64,000 bases of DNA. Origin: Arthrobacter sp. SLBN-112 (lineage in GTDB: Bacteria; Actinomycetota; Actinomycetes; Actinomycetales; Micrococcaceae). The stretch covers positions 3,224,001 to 3,288,000 of the forward strand of contig NZ_VFMU01000001.1 of NCBI RefSeq assembly GCF_006715225.1, given 5' to 3'. The position numbers were made by a program, and so were the translations under genes. The notes under the pieces were generated by a model that saw only the letters and a program-made list of their open reading frames with translations, made no database searches and was not told the origin of the DNA. Positions 54,984 to 63,573 of the stretch are shown here, one piece after another (within the stretch, counting starts at the first letter, position 1; the number at the start of each line of letters is the position of its first letter).

Positions 54984-56018
54984 TCAGACGAACCAGCGCC
55001 ACCAGCGTGGCTGCTCCGGTTCCGGCGTCGGTTCCGGTTCAGGTTCCTCGCCTAGAGCTAGCGCGGCTTCGACGATGTCGTCCCCGGTGAGCGTCATGAC
55101 GGCCTCACGATCGAGCGCATCGAGGCTTTGTTCCTCGTCGAGCGACAGTCGCAGCGCCTGGCGGTTGAGCGCCTGCTCGAACAGGGTGCGGGCGAAACGG
55201 GCGTTGCCGGAGTCCTCGCCCGCGTGGAGCCCTGTGAAGATGCGGCGCAGCACCTGGTCCGCCCCCGGCTCCAGCCTGTACTCGTGCTGGGCCAGCATCT
55301 GGTGGAAGATCATCTGGAGGGCGTCGACGGAATAGTCGGGAAAAGTGATCTCACGGGCAAACCGGGAGCGCAGGCCGGGGTTCGAGAGCAGGAAGGATTC
55401 CATCAGCCGGGGGTACCCGGCCACGATCACCACCAGGCGGTGGCGGTGGTCCTCCATCCGCTTGAGCAGGACCTCGATCGCCTCGGGGCCGAAGTCCATC
55501 CGGCCGTCCTCCGGTGCCAGCGCGTACGCCTCGTCGATGAACAGGACACCGTCCAGCGCTCGCCGGATCACCCGGTCCGTCTTGAGGGCGGTCGCGCCGA
55601 CGTACTGCCCCACCAGGCCCGAACGGTCGACCTCAACCAGGTGGCCTTTCTGCAACAGTCCCACCGCGCGGTACATCTCGGCCAGGAGCCGCGCCACGGT
55701 GGTCTTGCCTGTGCCCGGGTTTCCGAGGAATACCAGATGCTGTGAGGTGGCCACCTCCGGCAGGCCATGCGCCTTTCGGCGGGCCTGGACCTGGAGCAGC
55801 GCGACGAGGGCCCGCACCTGTTCCTTCACGGTTTCCAGTCCCACCAACGCGTCGAGCTCGGCCTGCACCTCGGACAGCGGCCGTGCCGGCCCGGGCCTCG
55901 CACCGATGAGATCGCCGACCAGGTCGTCCACGCGCTCTGAACCGGGCAGCTTGAGCTGATCGGCCAGGTGGCCGATGGTTTCGCGCAGGTCGTCGAGCGG
56001 GTGGCGGCTGGGAGCCAT
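54984..56018 (-). CDS. CbbX/CfxQ-type AAA+ ATPase
   Basis: A 344-residue AAA+ protein with Walker A GNPGTGKTT (residues 99-107), the pore-loop region SGLVGQYVG, Walker B VLFIDEAYAL and a sensor arginine in SRFAREITFPDY. This is the CbbX/CfxQ (SpoVK-like) subgroup. In CO2-fixing bacteria CbbX remodels RuBisCO, but no RuBisCO genes are here, so a different client is expected. The C-terminal tail is acidic and ends in WWRWFV. ATG 56018 was chosen; the frame stays open to 56066. Confidence 0.85.
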   Translation of the reverse strand: MAPSRHPLDDLRETIGHLADQLKLPGSERVDDLVGDLIGARPGPARPLSEVQAELDALVGLETVKEQVRALVALLQVQARRKAHGLPEVATSQHLVFLGNPGTGKTTVARLLAEMYRAVGLLQKGHLVEVDRSGLVGQYVGATALKTDRVIRRALDGVLFIDEAYALAPEDGRMDFGPEAIEVLLKRMEDHRHRLVVIVAGYPRLMESFLLSNPGLRSRFAREITFPDYSVDALQMIFHQMLAQHEYRLEPGADQVLRRIFTGLHAGEDSGNARFARTLFEQALNRQALRLSLDEEQSLDALDREAVMTLTGDDIVEAALALGEEPEPEPTPEPEQPRWWRWFV

Positions 56019-56148
56019 GCATCCACTGTAGTACTCGGTTCCCGAGCGGGGTGAAGTTGGCCTCACCAGTATTAACTCGCTTTTGGTCGAAGTATTCGTG
56101 CGGTTGCCGAGGTACTGCAGTCAATTCTTTACCGGCCGCTCCAGCGGG

Positions 56149-58488
56149 TTAGAAGCTGCCGTACTCGATCCTGGCCGGAGCACCAGTGGGAACGGTGATC
56201 CGTCCGCCCTGGAAGTCCTGAGCGGTACTGCCGTCGGCCGTGACGTAGTTGTCGGTCGTCGGGTAGCCGAGCCTGCCCCACTCAAAGCCGGTCCCGGCCC
56301 AGGCGTCGCGGGTCTTGCCGGTCGAGAGCCCAACACCTGTGGCCGGACTGGAGATCAGTGCCCCCTTCTCGAAGTTGACGTACGAGCCGCCGTCCTTCAG
56401 TCCGATCACCCTGTTGGTGCCGGGGAACCCCAGGGCGGCCAGACCACCGGCTGCGTCGAACTTGGAACTGAAGTCCGAGGGCATCGAGTACGCGCCGAGG
56501 CGCGGGGACCAGAAGATCGTCCCGCCCTGATAGTTCTGCTTGACGCCGCCGTCGACCGGAATCTCATCGCTGATGGGATAGCCGAGGTAGCCGTTCTCGA
56601 AACCTGCCTGTGCCCATGCACCGCGGGTGCTGCCGACGGAGACATGGGCTCCGGTGGCAGGGGACCAGAGGATGGAGCCGCGCTGGAAGTTCTGGTACAG
56701 GCCGCCATTCTTGATGGCCACTTGCGGGCTGACGGCTGCGCCGAGGGTGGGACCCATCTCTTCGTGCTTGGTGAAGATGTCCCCGGTAACGGCGTAGGTC
56801 CCGACATTCGGCAGGTGGTGGATGACGCCGCCCTGGTAGTTCTGGGCGACGCCGCCGGAGATGCCGTACTCGTCCGTGATCGGGTAGCCGAGGGAGCCGT
56901 GCTCAAAGCCATAGCTGGCCCAGACGTTACGGATGGAGCCAACGGAGAGGACCGGACCGACGCCAGGTGTCAGGATGATAGCGCCACCCTGGTAGTTCTG
57001 GAACGCGCCGCCGTCCTTGAGACCGGTGACGACGTCACTGACCGGATAGCCAAGTGCGCCCCACTCGAAACCGGTGGAGGCCCACTTATCCCGGATTGGA
57101 CCGGCGCTGATTGCGGCACCCGATGCCGGCGAGAACAGGACCGCGCCACCCTGAAAACCCTGCCATGAGCCGCCGTCCCTGATGCCGCGGACCTCATCGG
57201 TGGTCGGGTAGCCCAGGGGGCCGTTCTCAGCGCCCTGCGCCCGCCACTTGCCGTTGATGCCGGCGGTTATGGCGTGAGTCCCGCTGGCAGGTGAGGAGAA
57301 GATGGCGCCATTCTGGTACGCCTGGTACGAGCCGCCATCCTTCAGGCCAGTAATCACGTCGCTGACGGGATACCCGAGTGCGCCGTTCTCGAACCCGGTT
57401 TCGGCCCACTTGTCCCGGATCGGGCCAAAGGCAGAGATGCGGGCACCACTGGCGGGGGAGTGCATAATGACACCTCCCTGGTAGACCTGGTAGACGCCAC
57501 CGCCCCTGAGACCGCCGACCTCGTCGGTGACCGGGTAGCCCAGCGGTCCGCTTTCGAATCCGAGCGATGCCCACTTGTCCCGGGTCGCTCCCCAGGAGAA
57601 GTGTGCGCCGGATCCTGGAGACCAGACAATGGCCCCGCCCTGGTAGTTCTGGAAGGCTCCGCCGTCCTTCAGACCCCCGGTCTCGTTGGAGGAGGGGCTC
57701 CCGAGCTGGCCTGCGGGTCCACCGCCCTGCTGGTACTTCTCTGCGATGACCCCGAAAGGATTGGAGGAGTACGGCGTGAAGATGTCATCGACAGCACCCA
57801 TGATGATCCGGTCTCCGGGCCGGTTGCTGCGGAGGAATCTGTTGACCACGTCCAATGTGGTGGAGAGGCAGCCGGCGGACGTGGTCCGGCCGGCGTGCAG
57901 GAAGATCGCATAGGAGGCACCCTGCACAGTGTTCATGTCGGGCTCGCGGTTGTAATTAATTACCGCTGCCTGCTCGTAGTAGCCCTGGTTCATGTAGGTG
58001 TAAAGGTTCTCGTCAGAGGACCCGCCGCTGCCCTCGAAGTATTGGTTGTAGGTGGGGCCATATTCCCCGCCCCACCGGGAGTTCGCGTTGACCGTGTGGT
58101 ACACCAGAGCTGTCCCGGGGTTGGCTCGGCCAAGAGCCTCCGTGACACTGTACGAGCCGGTCGGGGACTTGAAGGTGTCCTCCCAGGTCAGCCCGGGCGG
58201 AGCGAAGCCCTTGAGGCCGGCGTAGCCCCAGTCCTGCCATTCCTGCACGTAGCTGTTGCCGGAGCGGACGCAGCCGGTGATGGTGACAACGTTGGAATCA
58301 CGGTTTGTGGCGGTGGCGAAGGTGACGCGGGTGGCGCCGAAGCTGTTGTATTTGACCTGACCCGCGGACAGCCGCTGGCAGGGGTTGTTTACCTGAGATG
58401 CCGCCTGAGCGCTGCCGGCTCCAAGAATGGCATTGCCCGCGATGGCGATCACCACCAGCGCGAGTGATAGTGGTTTGGTTTGGTGCAC
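56149..58488 (-). CDS. Secreted L,D-transpeptidase with about ten LGFP repeats
   Basis: A 779-residue protein. A signal peptide ends at AQA (about residue 29). Residues about 40-250 form a YkuD-type L,D-transpeptidase domain, with the typical PTGSYSVTEALG and the active-site FLHAGRTTSAGC (H198, C207). About ten LGFP repeats follow (LGYPVTDEVGG, LGYPVSDVITG and so on) to the end. Such a protein would crosslink or modify peptidoglycan outside the membrane, while the repeats hold it in the wall. The repeats are diverged, unlike those in the gene at 6124. Confidence 0.85.
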   Translation of the reverse strand: MHQTKPLSLALVVIAIAGNAILGAGSAQAASQVNNPCQRLSAGQVKYNSFGATRVTFATATNRDSNVVTITGCVRSGNSYVQEWQDWGYAGLKGFAPPGLTWEDTFKSPTGSYSVTEALGRANPGTALVYHTVNANSRWGGEYGPTYNQYFEGSGGSSDENLYTYMNQGYYEQAAVINYNREPDMNTVQGASYAIFLHAGRTTSAGCLSTTLDVVNRFLRSNRPGDRIIMGAVDDIFTPYSSNPFGVIAEKYQQGGGPAGQLGSPSSNETGGLKDGGAFQNYQGGAIVWSPGSGAHFSWGATRDKWASLGFESGPLGYPVTDEVGGLRGGGVYQVYQGGVIMHSPASGARISAFGPIRDKWAETGFENGALGYPVSDVITGLKDGGSYQAYQNGAIFSSPASGTHAITAGINGKWRAQGAENGPLGYPTTDEVRGIRDGGSWQGFQGGAVLFSPASGAAISAGPIRDKWASTGFEWGALGYPVSDVVTGLKDGGAFQNYQGGAIILTPGVGPVLSVGSIRNVWASYGFEHGSLGYPITDEYGISGGVAQNYQGGVIHHLPNVGTYAVTGDIFTKHEEMGPTLGAAVSPQVAIKNGGLYQNFQRGSILWSPATGAHVSVGSTRGAWAQAGFENGYLGYPISDEIPVDGGVKQNYQGGTIFWSPRLGAYSMPSDFSSKFDAAGGLAALGFPGTNRVIGLKDGGSYVNFEKGALISSPATGVGLSTGKTRDAWAGTGFEWGRLGYPTTDNYVTADGSTAQDFQGGRITVPTGAPARIEYGSF

Positions 58489-58848
58489 AGTTCCTTCTTC
58501 CCGTCGACGCAGCAGGGCGCCTTCCTGATAAGCGGTGAAGCGCAGAAGGACTATAAACCCGGGCTGACATGGGGAAATACGGTTTCTGGCGCGGCTGCCC
58601 CTAGGCTACCCGTCCTGCTGCACTTCTCACGCCATCGTGTACGTGGCGGGAGATAAGTGGGCTGCGGCTGCCGCACACATAAAGCCCATGAGCATCCAGG
58701 ACGGATCTCTCTTCCATTCCGAAGGCTCCGGCACTCACCCTGCTGGGCCTTTCCGCTGCCCGGCGGAACCAGGGGCGGCTCCGAGGTGCTGGCATCCGTC
58801 GATGCCGTCCACATAAAATTTGAAATCATCACCGATAGAAAGACCGCC
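58489..58848. other. Intergenic stretch between divergent LGFP and PspA genes
   Basis: No gene is supported. It must contain the promoters of both genes; no clear box could be assigned. Confidence 0.5.
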
Positions 58849-59577
58849 GTGAAGCAGAGTATTTTCGCCCGTGTCGCCCAGCTGGCCAAGGCCAACCTGA
58901 ACGCCCTCCTGGACTCTGCGGAAGACCCGCAGAAGATGCTGGACCAGATGGTCCGGGACTACTCGGAGAACATCCGCGAAGCCGAGTCCGCGATCGCGCA
59001 GACCATCGGCAACCTCCGGATGGCCGAGGAAGACCAGGCCCGCGCCGTGAACGACGCCAAGACCTGGGGCAGTAAGGCGATCGCCGCCTCGAAGAAGGCC
59101 GACGAGTTCCGGGCAGCCGGGAACAGCGTGGACGCCGACAAGTTCGATGCCCTGGCCAAGGTCGCCATCGGCCGGCAGATGACCGCTGAATCTACCGCCA
59201 AGGCCCAGGAACCGAACCTGGCCGCGCAGAACCAGGTCGTCGACAAGCTCAAGCAGGGCCTGGACCAGATGCGCGGCAAGCTCGGGGAGCTGACCGCCAA
59301 GCGGAACGAACTGGTCAACCGTTCACGGGTCGCCGCCGCCCAGTCCCGGGTCCATGATGCGCTCAAGGCCCTTGACGCCGGCGACCCGACCTCGGCCATC
59401 GGCCGGTACGAGGAGAACATCCGCCGGCAGGAGGCCACGGTCCGCGGCCAGCAGGAACTCGCCGCCTCATCCCTGGACGCGCAGTTCGCGTCCCTGGAAG
59501 ACCTCGGCGAGCAGACCGAAGTGGAAGCACGGCTCGCCGCCCTCAAGTCCATGGACCGGAAAGCCATCGACTACTAA
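58849..59577 (+). CDS. pspA: PspA/IM30 family membrane-stress protein
   Basis: A 242-residue, almost wholly helical coiled-coil protein. It begins VKQSIFARVAQLAKANLNALLDSAEDPQKML with QMVRDYSENIREAESAIAQTIGN next, the PspA/IM30 signature. It forms large oligomers that bind and protect damaged membranes. GTG 58849 is preceded by GAAAGA. No pspBC genes are next to it. The gene stands alone beside the L,D-transpeptidase gene, which is divergent. Confidence 0.9.
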   Translation: MKQSIFARVAQLAKANLNALLDSAEDPQKMLDQMVRDYSENIREAESAIAQTIGNLRMAEEDQARAVNDAKTWGSKAIAASKKADEFRAAGNSVDADKFDALAKVAIGRQMTAESTAKAQEPNLAAQNQVVDKLKQGLDQMRGKLGELTAKRNELVNRSRVAAAQSRVHDALKALDAGDPTSAIGRYEENIRRQEATVRGQQELAASSLDAQFASLEDLGEQTEVEARLAALKSMDRKAIDY

Positions 59578-59683
59578 GGGGGCTCTGACCGAAAGGTTGT
59601 AGACACCCGGCCAGTGGACGCCATTGCCTTCCACCACGACCTCCTGGGCGCCGACGACCCGAAGAGTTCCTTCACCCTGACCT

Positions 59684-59702
59684 GACTGGATTTCATCCAG
59701 TC
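59684..59702 (+). terminator. Short hairpin downstream of pspA
   Basis: GACTGGAT pairs with ATCCAGTC around TTC, and the flanking CCTGAC and GTCAGG can pair outside it. There is no T-run. Confidence 0.4.
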
Positions 59703-59858
59703 GCCGTGGCGGGTCAGGTGATGGATTCTTCCACCATCCCGGCCAGCATCTGGAACCTGACTCCGGATCCTGTTCAGCTAGGTAGGTTGGTGAAGGCGCC
59801 TACCCGATCCCAGCGGCGATGGCCGCTCCACGAAATTCCGCAGGCATCCGGCACCCAG

Positions 59859-60035
59859 CTAGGTCTGGGCGACCCTGTCATTGGAGTTGCGGGTCTCCGC
59901 GCTCTCGACAGGGCTCCTGAGGCCGGCCGGCGGCCCGCTCCGGGCTTTGACCAAGGCAATCAGTAAGGTCAGGATGGTGCCCATCCAGGCAATTGCGGCC
60001 AAGAACACCAGGCCGATTGCCGCTAAGGGGTGCAT
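59859..60035 (-). CDS. Small single-helix membrane protein (copy C)
   Basis: A 58-residue protein, MHPLAAIGLVFLAAIAWMGT then ILTLLIALVKARSG and a polar tail. One membrane helix spans residues 4-29. It resembles the two other small proteins at 47930 and 54649 in helix length and in the motif of a tryptophan about residue 17 followed by threonine and leucines. The start ATG 60035 has no strong ribosome site, so confidence is moderate. Function unknown. Confidence 0.5.
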   Translation of the reverse strand: MHPLAAIGLVFLAAIAWMGTILTLLIALVKARSGPPAGLRSPVESAETRNSNDRVAQT

Positions 60036-60214
60036 GCCGAAAGCCTAGGACTTAAAGGGCGGGAATCCCGGACGCAACTCCGCAGCATCGCGGCCGGAAT
60101 TTCCGCAAATTCGGGCACCCGTAGCTGGGATACACAGGGCGCGAAAAGAGTGCACCCCGTTCGCTGGGCGGACCCAGGAACACCTTAAGGAGCCGGCGTG
60201 GTGGGAGAAACAAA

Positions 60215-60249
60215 GAAGCCCCGGAAAATCAATGATTTTCCGGGGCTTC
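60215..60249 (-). terminator. Terminator after tRNA-Leu
   Basis: GAAGCCCCGGAAAATCA pairs perfectly with its complement across a tiny loop (17 pairs). On the reverse strand a T-rich run (CTTTGTTTC) follows directly, as in a rho-independent terminator. Confidence 0.85.
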
Positions 60250-60255
60250 CGTTTG

Positions 60256-60338
60256 TGCGCGGAGGGGGACTTGAACCCCCACCCCCTTTCGAGGACTAGC
60301 ACCTCAAGCTAGCGCGTCTGCCATTCCGCCACCCGCGC
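60256..60338 (-). tRNA. tRNA-Leu (anticodon GAG)
   Basis: On the reverse strand, GCGCGGG and TCCGCGC form the acceptor stem. The anticodon arm is CTAGC-TTGAGGT-GCTAG, giving anticodon GAG (reads CUC and CUU). The T arm, GGGGGTTCAAGTCCCCC, is canonical, and the long variable arm fits leucine. The CCA end is not encoded. A terminator lies just downstream. Confidence 0.95.
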
Positions 60339-60507
60339 AGGTGGTATTTCGGGAAGCCGTCCCGCCTTTCAGCGTTTCGCGCCTCTCCGAAGCAGCGAGA
60401 AAAACTCTAACATGACTTTCCGGGAACAACGAATCGAGGCAAGTAGGTAGGCTGAGGGCAGCGATTCAGCTCGTGCCAACCAGTCATTCCCTACCAAGGA
60501 GCCTCCA

Positions 60508-61812
60508 ATGCCTGACGTCCTGCCCGAGGATGAAGTTGTCCGGATCTGCCAAGAACTCATCCGGATCGACACCTCCAACTACGGTGACGGGTCAGGACCG
60601 GGGGAGCGCGCCGCAGCAGAATATGCCGCAGGACTCATCGAGGAAGTGGGACTGGAGGCGGAGATCTTCGAATCCGCCCCCGGCAGGGCCAACGTTGTGA
60701 CCAGGATGGCAGGGGAGGACCCCTCCGCCAGCGCCCTGGTGGTCCACGGCCACCTGGACGTCGTCCCGGCACTGCGGGACCAGTGGTCTGTGGACCCGTT
60801 TGGCGCGGAACTGAAGGATGGCCTCATCTGGGGGCGCGGCGCCGTCGACATGAAGGACATGGACGCCATGATCCTTTCAGTCCTGCGGAACTTCGCCAGG
60901 GAAGGCAGGAAGCCCAAGCGGGACATCATCTTTGCGTTCTTCGCTGACGAGGAAGCCGGCGGCGTCTACGGCGCGCGCTATGCCGTGGACAACCGCCCGG
61001 AACTTTTCGAGGGCGCCACCGAGGCCATTTCGGAGGTGGGCGGCTTCTCGGCAACTATCGGCGGGCAGCGGACGTACCTGCTGCAGACGGCGGAGAAGGG
61101 CATCTCGTGGCTCCGGCTCGTTGCACACGGACGGGCAGGCCACGGCTCGCAGATCAACACGGACAACGCCGTGACGCGCCTGGCGGGCGCCGTAACGCGC
61201 ATCGGCGAGTACAAGTGGCCCATCGAGCTCACGCCCACCACCCGGCAGTTCCTTGACGGCGTGACAGAACTCACGGGCGTCGAGTTCGACGCCGACAATC
61301 CGGACCTCCTGCTCAACCAGCTTGGCACCGTGGCCCGGTTCGTCGGGGCCACCTTGCAGAACACCACGAACCCGACGCTCCTCAAGGGCGGATACAAGCA
61401 CAACGTCATCCCCGAGTCTGCCGAAGCCCTGGTTGATTGCCGCACCCTGCCCGGCCAGGAACAGCAGGTACTCGAAATCGTGCGCGAACTCGCCGGCAAC
61501 GGAGTGGATGTCAGCTACGTCCACAACGACGTCTCCCTTGAGGTCCCGTTCGCAGGCAACCTGGTGGACTCGATGATCGACGCCCTGCACAAAGAGGACC
61601 CCGGCGCGAAAGTGTTGCCCTACACGCTTTCGGGCGGCACGGACAACAAGTCACTCAGCCGGCTGGGCATCACCGGCTACGGCTTCGCGCCCCTGATGCT
61701 CCCGGACGAGCTGGACTTCACGGGCATGTTCCACGGCGTGGACGAGCGTGTGCCGGCAGACTCCCTCAAGTTCGGCGCCCGGGTGCTGAACACCCTGCTC
61801 ACCAACTACTAA
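60508..61812 (+). CDS. M20-family metallopeptidase
   Basis: A 434-residue protein. The metal ligands lie in VVHGHLDVVPA (H82 and D84), WGRGAVDMKD, the acidic ADEEAGG (about 147-151) and a late histidine in MFHGVDERVP. The central dimerisation domain is present. The M20 family includes carboxypeptidases, dipeptidases and N-acyl-amino-acid hydrolases, so the substrate is open. AAGGAG precedes ATG 60508. It is followed 12 bases later by an acyl-CoA dehydrogenase gene, so the two may be co-transcribed. Confidence 0.9.
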   Translation: MPDVLPEDEVVRICQELIRIDTSNYGDGSGPGERAAAEYAAGLIEEVGLEAEIFESAPGRANVVTRMAGEDPSASALVVHGHLDVVPALRDQWSVDPFGAELKDGLIWGRGAVDMKDMDAMILSVLRNFAREGRKPKRDIIFAFFADEEAGGVYGARYAVDNRPELFEGATEAISEVGGFSATIGGQRTYLLQTAEKGISWLRLVAHGRAGHGSQINTDNAVTRLAGAVTRIGEYKWPIELTPTTRQFLDGVTELTGVEFDADNPDLLLNQLGTVARFVGATLQNTTNPTLLKGGYKHNVIPESAEALVDCRTLPGQEQQVLEIVRELAGNGVDVSYVHNDVSLEVPFAGNLVDSMIDALHKEDPGAKVLPYTLSGGTDNKSLSRLGITGYGFAPLMLPDELDFTGMFHGVDERVPADSLKFGARVLNTLLTNY

Positions 61813-61823
61813 GGGGACCTGCC

Positions 61824-62984
61824 GTGGCTCCAGAGGACCTGCTGCCGGATGAGCTCCTGGAGCGCATCCGGGGCCGCGCCGCAGGGTACGACCAGGACAA
61901 CGCCTTTTTCCACGAGGACCTGCGGGAGCTTGCGGCGGCAGGGTACCTGAAGCTTTTCGTGCCAGCGTCCGACGGCGGCGCGGGCCTCGGGCTCGAAGCG
62001 GCAGCGCAGTGCCAGCGCAGACTGGCAACGGCCGCCCCGGCCACCGCGCTGGCCGTCAACATGCACCTGGTGTGGACCGGCGTCGCGCACGTCCTCGGAG
62101 CCCGCGGCGACCATTCCCTGGCCTTCGTCCTCAAGGAAGCCGCGCAGGGCGAGGTCTTCGCGTTCGGCAACTCGGAGGCGGGCAACGATTCCGTCCTCTT
62201 TGATTCACGGACGGTGGCCACACCGGGTGCAGATGGAAGCTACTCGTTCACGGGGACCAAGATCTTCACCAGCCTCTCGCCGGCCTGGACCCGGCTGGGA
62301 ATTTTCGGGAAAGACGCTTCGGCGCGTGACGGGGACGGGGAACTCGTCCACGGGTTCATCAGCCGTGTAACCCCCGGCTACCGGATCCTGGACGACTGGG
62401 ACACCCTGGGCATGCGGGCAAGCCAGTCCGCCACAACGGTCCTTGACGGTGTGACCGTGGCGCCGGACCGGATCTTCCGGAAGCTGCCTGTCGGCCCCAA
62501 CGCCGACCCGCTGATTTTCGCGATCTTCGCATGCTTCGAAAGCCTCCTGGCCGCCGTCTACACCGGGTTGGGTGAACGCGCACTGGCCGTGGGCGTGGAG
62601 ACCGTCAAGCGCCGCACCTCGTTCAAGAACGGCGGACGCAGCTACGCGCAGGACCCCGACATCCGCTGGAAGGTGGCGGACGCTGCCATGGTCATGGACA
62701 ACCTGTACCCGCAGCTCCGGTCAGTCACGGCCGACGTCGACGCCCTGGCCGACCACGGGGCCCAGTGGTTCCCCAAACTGGTGGGGCTGAAAGTGAACGC
62801 CACCGAGACGGCACGACGCGTGGTGGACCTCGCCATCCGCGTCAGCGGGGGATCGAGCTACTTCAGGGGCTCCGAGCTGGAGCGGCTCTACCGGGACGTG
62901 CTTGCGGGAATGTTCCACCCCTCCGACGACGAGTCCGCCCACAACACCGTAGCCAACGCCTGGCTGGGCCCGCTGGAAGACTAG
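61824..62984 (+). CDS. Acyl-CoA dehydrogenase family protein
   Basis: A 386-residue flavoprotein of the acyl-CoA dehydrogenase fold. It has an N-terminal helical part, a beta domain with FAFGNSEAGND and SFTGTKIFTSLSPAW, and a C-terminal helical part ending AIRVSGGSSYF. It may be a dehydrogenase or one of the related flavin monooxygenases; the usual catalytic glutamate is not obvious. It starts at GTG 61824 with AAGGGGA upstream, just after the M20 gene. Confidence 0.82.
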   Translation: MAPEDLLPDELLERIRGRAAGYDQDNAFFHEDLRELAAAGYLKLFVPASDGGAGLGLEAAAQCQRRLATAAPATALAVNMHLVWTGVAHVLGARGDHSLAFVLKEAAQGEVFAFGNSEAGNDSVLFDSRTVATPGADGSYSFTGTKIFTSLSPAWTRLGIFGKDASARDGDGELVHGFISRVTPGYRILDDWDTLGMRASQSATTVLDGVTVAPDRIFRKLPVGPNADPLIFAIFACFESLLAAVYTGLGERALAVGVETVKRRTSFKNGGRSYAQDPDIRWKVADAAMVMDNLYPQLRSVTADVDALADHGAQWFPKLVGLKVNATETARRVVDLAIRVSGGSSYFRGSELERLYRDVLAGMFHPSDDESAHNTVANAWLGPLED

Positions 62985-63007
62985 ACGGTCCGCTGGACTG
63001 TCATTCC

Positions 63008-63241
63008 CTAGACGGTCCGCTGGACCTGCATCACCCGGCGCCGGAGCCAAAAGCGCCTGCCGCCGCCCACGTAGAGCTTGCTGCGTTCCAATTCCCACTT
63101 GCCGTATTCGGAGTGTTCCACCAGGCGCCGGCGTGCCTCCGGCAGGGAATCATCAGGGCTGACGGTCAGTACGAGGTACTCGTACTGCCGCAGATAATCC
63201 CGCTCCCGCTGGACCGAGCTGGTGAGAAATTGTTCCTTCAT
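63008..63241 (-). CDS. DUF5703 family protein
   Basis: A 77-residue protein with the core EYLVLTVSPDDSLPEARRRLV and KWELERSKLYVGGGRRFWLRRR, which I recognise as the small actinobacterial DUF5703 family. Basic, no membrane segment. Function unknown. It diverges from the acidic 88-residue gene, 40 bases away. Confidence 0.8.
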   Translation of the reverse strand: MKEQFLTSSVQRERDYLRQYEYLVLTVSPDDSLPEARRRLVEHSEYGKWELERSKLYVGGGRRFWLRRRVMQVQRTV

Positions 63242-63281
63242 TTGCTCTCCATTTTCGTCCTTTTCCGGCTAACGTGAAGTC

Positions 63282-63548
63282 ATGAGCATCGATCCGCGTG
63301 TCGCGCTTTCGTCCCTGACCACCGCTTTGGAAGAACACCTTATAGCAGCATCGAACCGCCGCGGGGACGGTGACCCCTCTGTGGAGGCAGCCTTCTTCGC
63401 CGTTGCCGATGCCTTCGAAGTTTACGAGGACGCGCTCTACGAGGCCTACAACGAGGTCACTCCGTTGCAGGTTTTTGACGACGAGGACGAAGAGGACGAA
63501 GAAGCCGACGTGGACGAGGACGAGGACCTGGAAATCGTCGAGGAATAG
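63282..63548 (+). CDS. Small acidic protein (often called primosomal protein)
   Basis: An 88-residue protein with a helical front half (SLTTALEEHLIAASNRRG) and a strongly acidic tail (DDEDEEDEEADVDEDEDLEIVEE). Similar short actinobacterial proteins carry the label primosomal protein without experimental support. It may be a nucleic-acid-mimic or binding partner. It diverges from the DUF5703 gene. Confidence 0.7.
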   Translation: MSIDPRVALSSLTTALEEHLIAASNRRGDGDPSVEAAFFAVADAFEVYEDALYEAYNEVTPLQVFDDEDEEDEEADVDEDEDLEIVEE

Positions 63549-63573
63549 CAGCGCCGGTCGAATGCGGCCGGCC

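Noticed and set aside
59601..59684. Forward stretch VDAIAFHHDLLGADDPKSS downstream of pspA
   Set aside because: Looks protein-like but has no start, ribosome site or recognisable family; perhaps a remnant.
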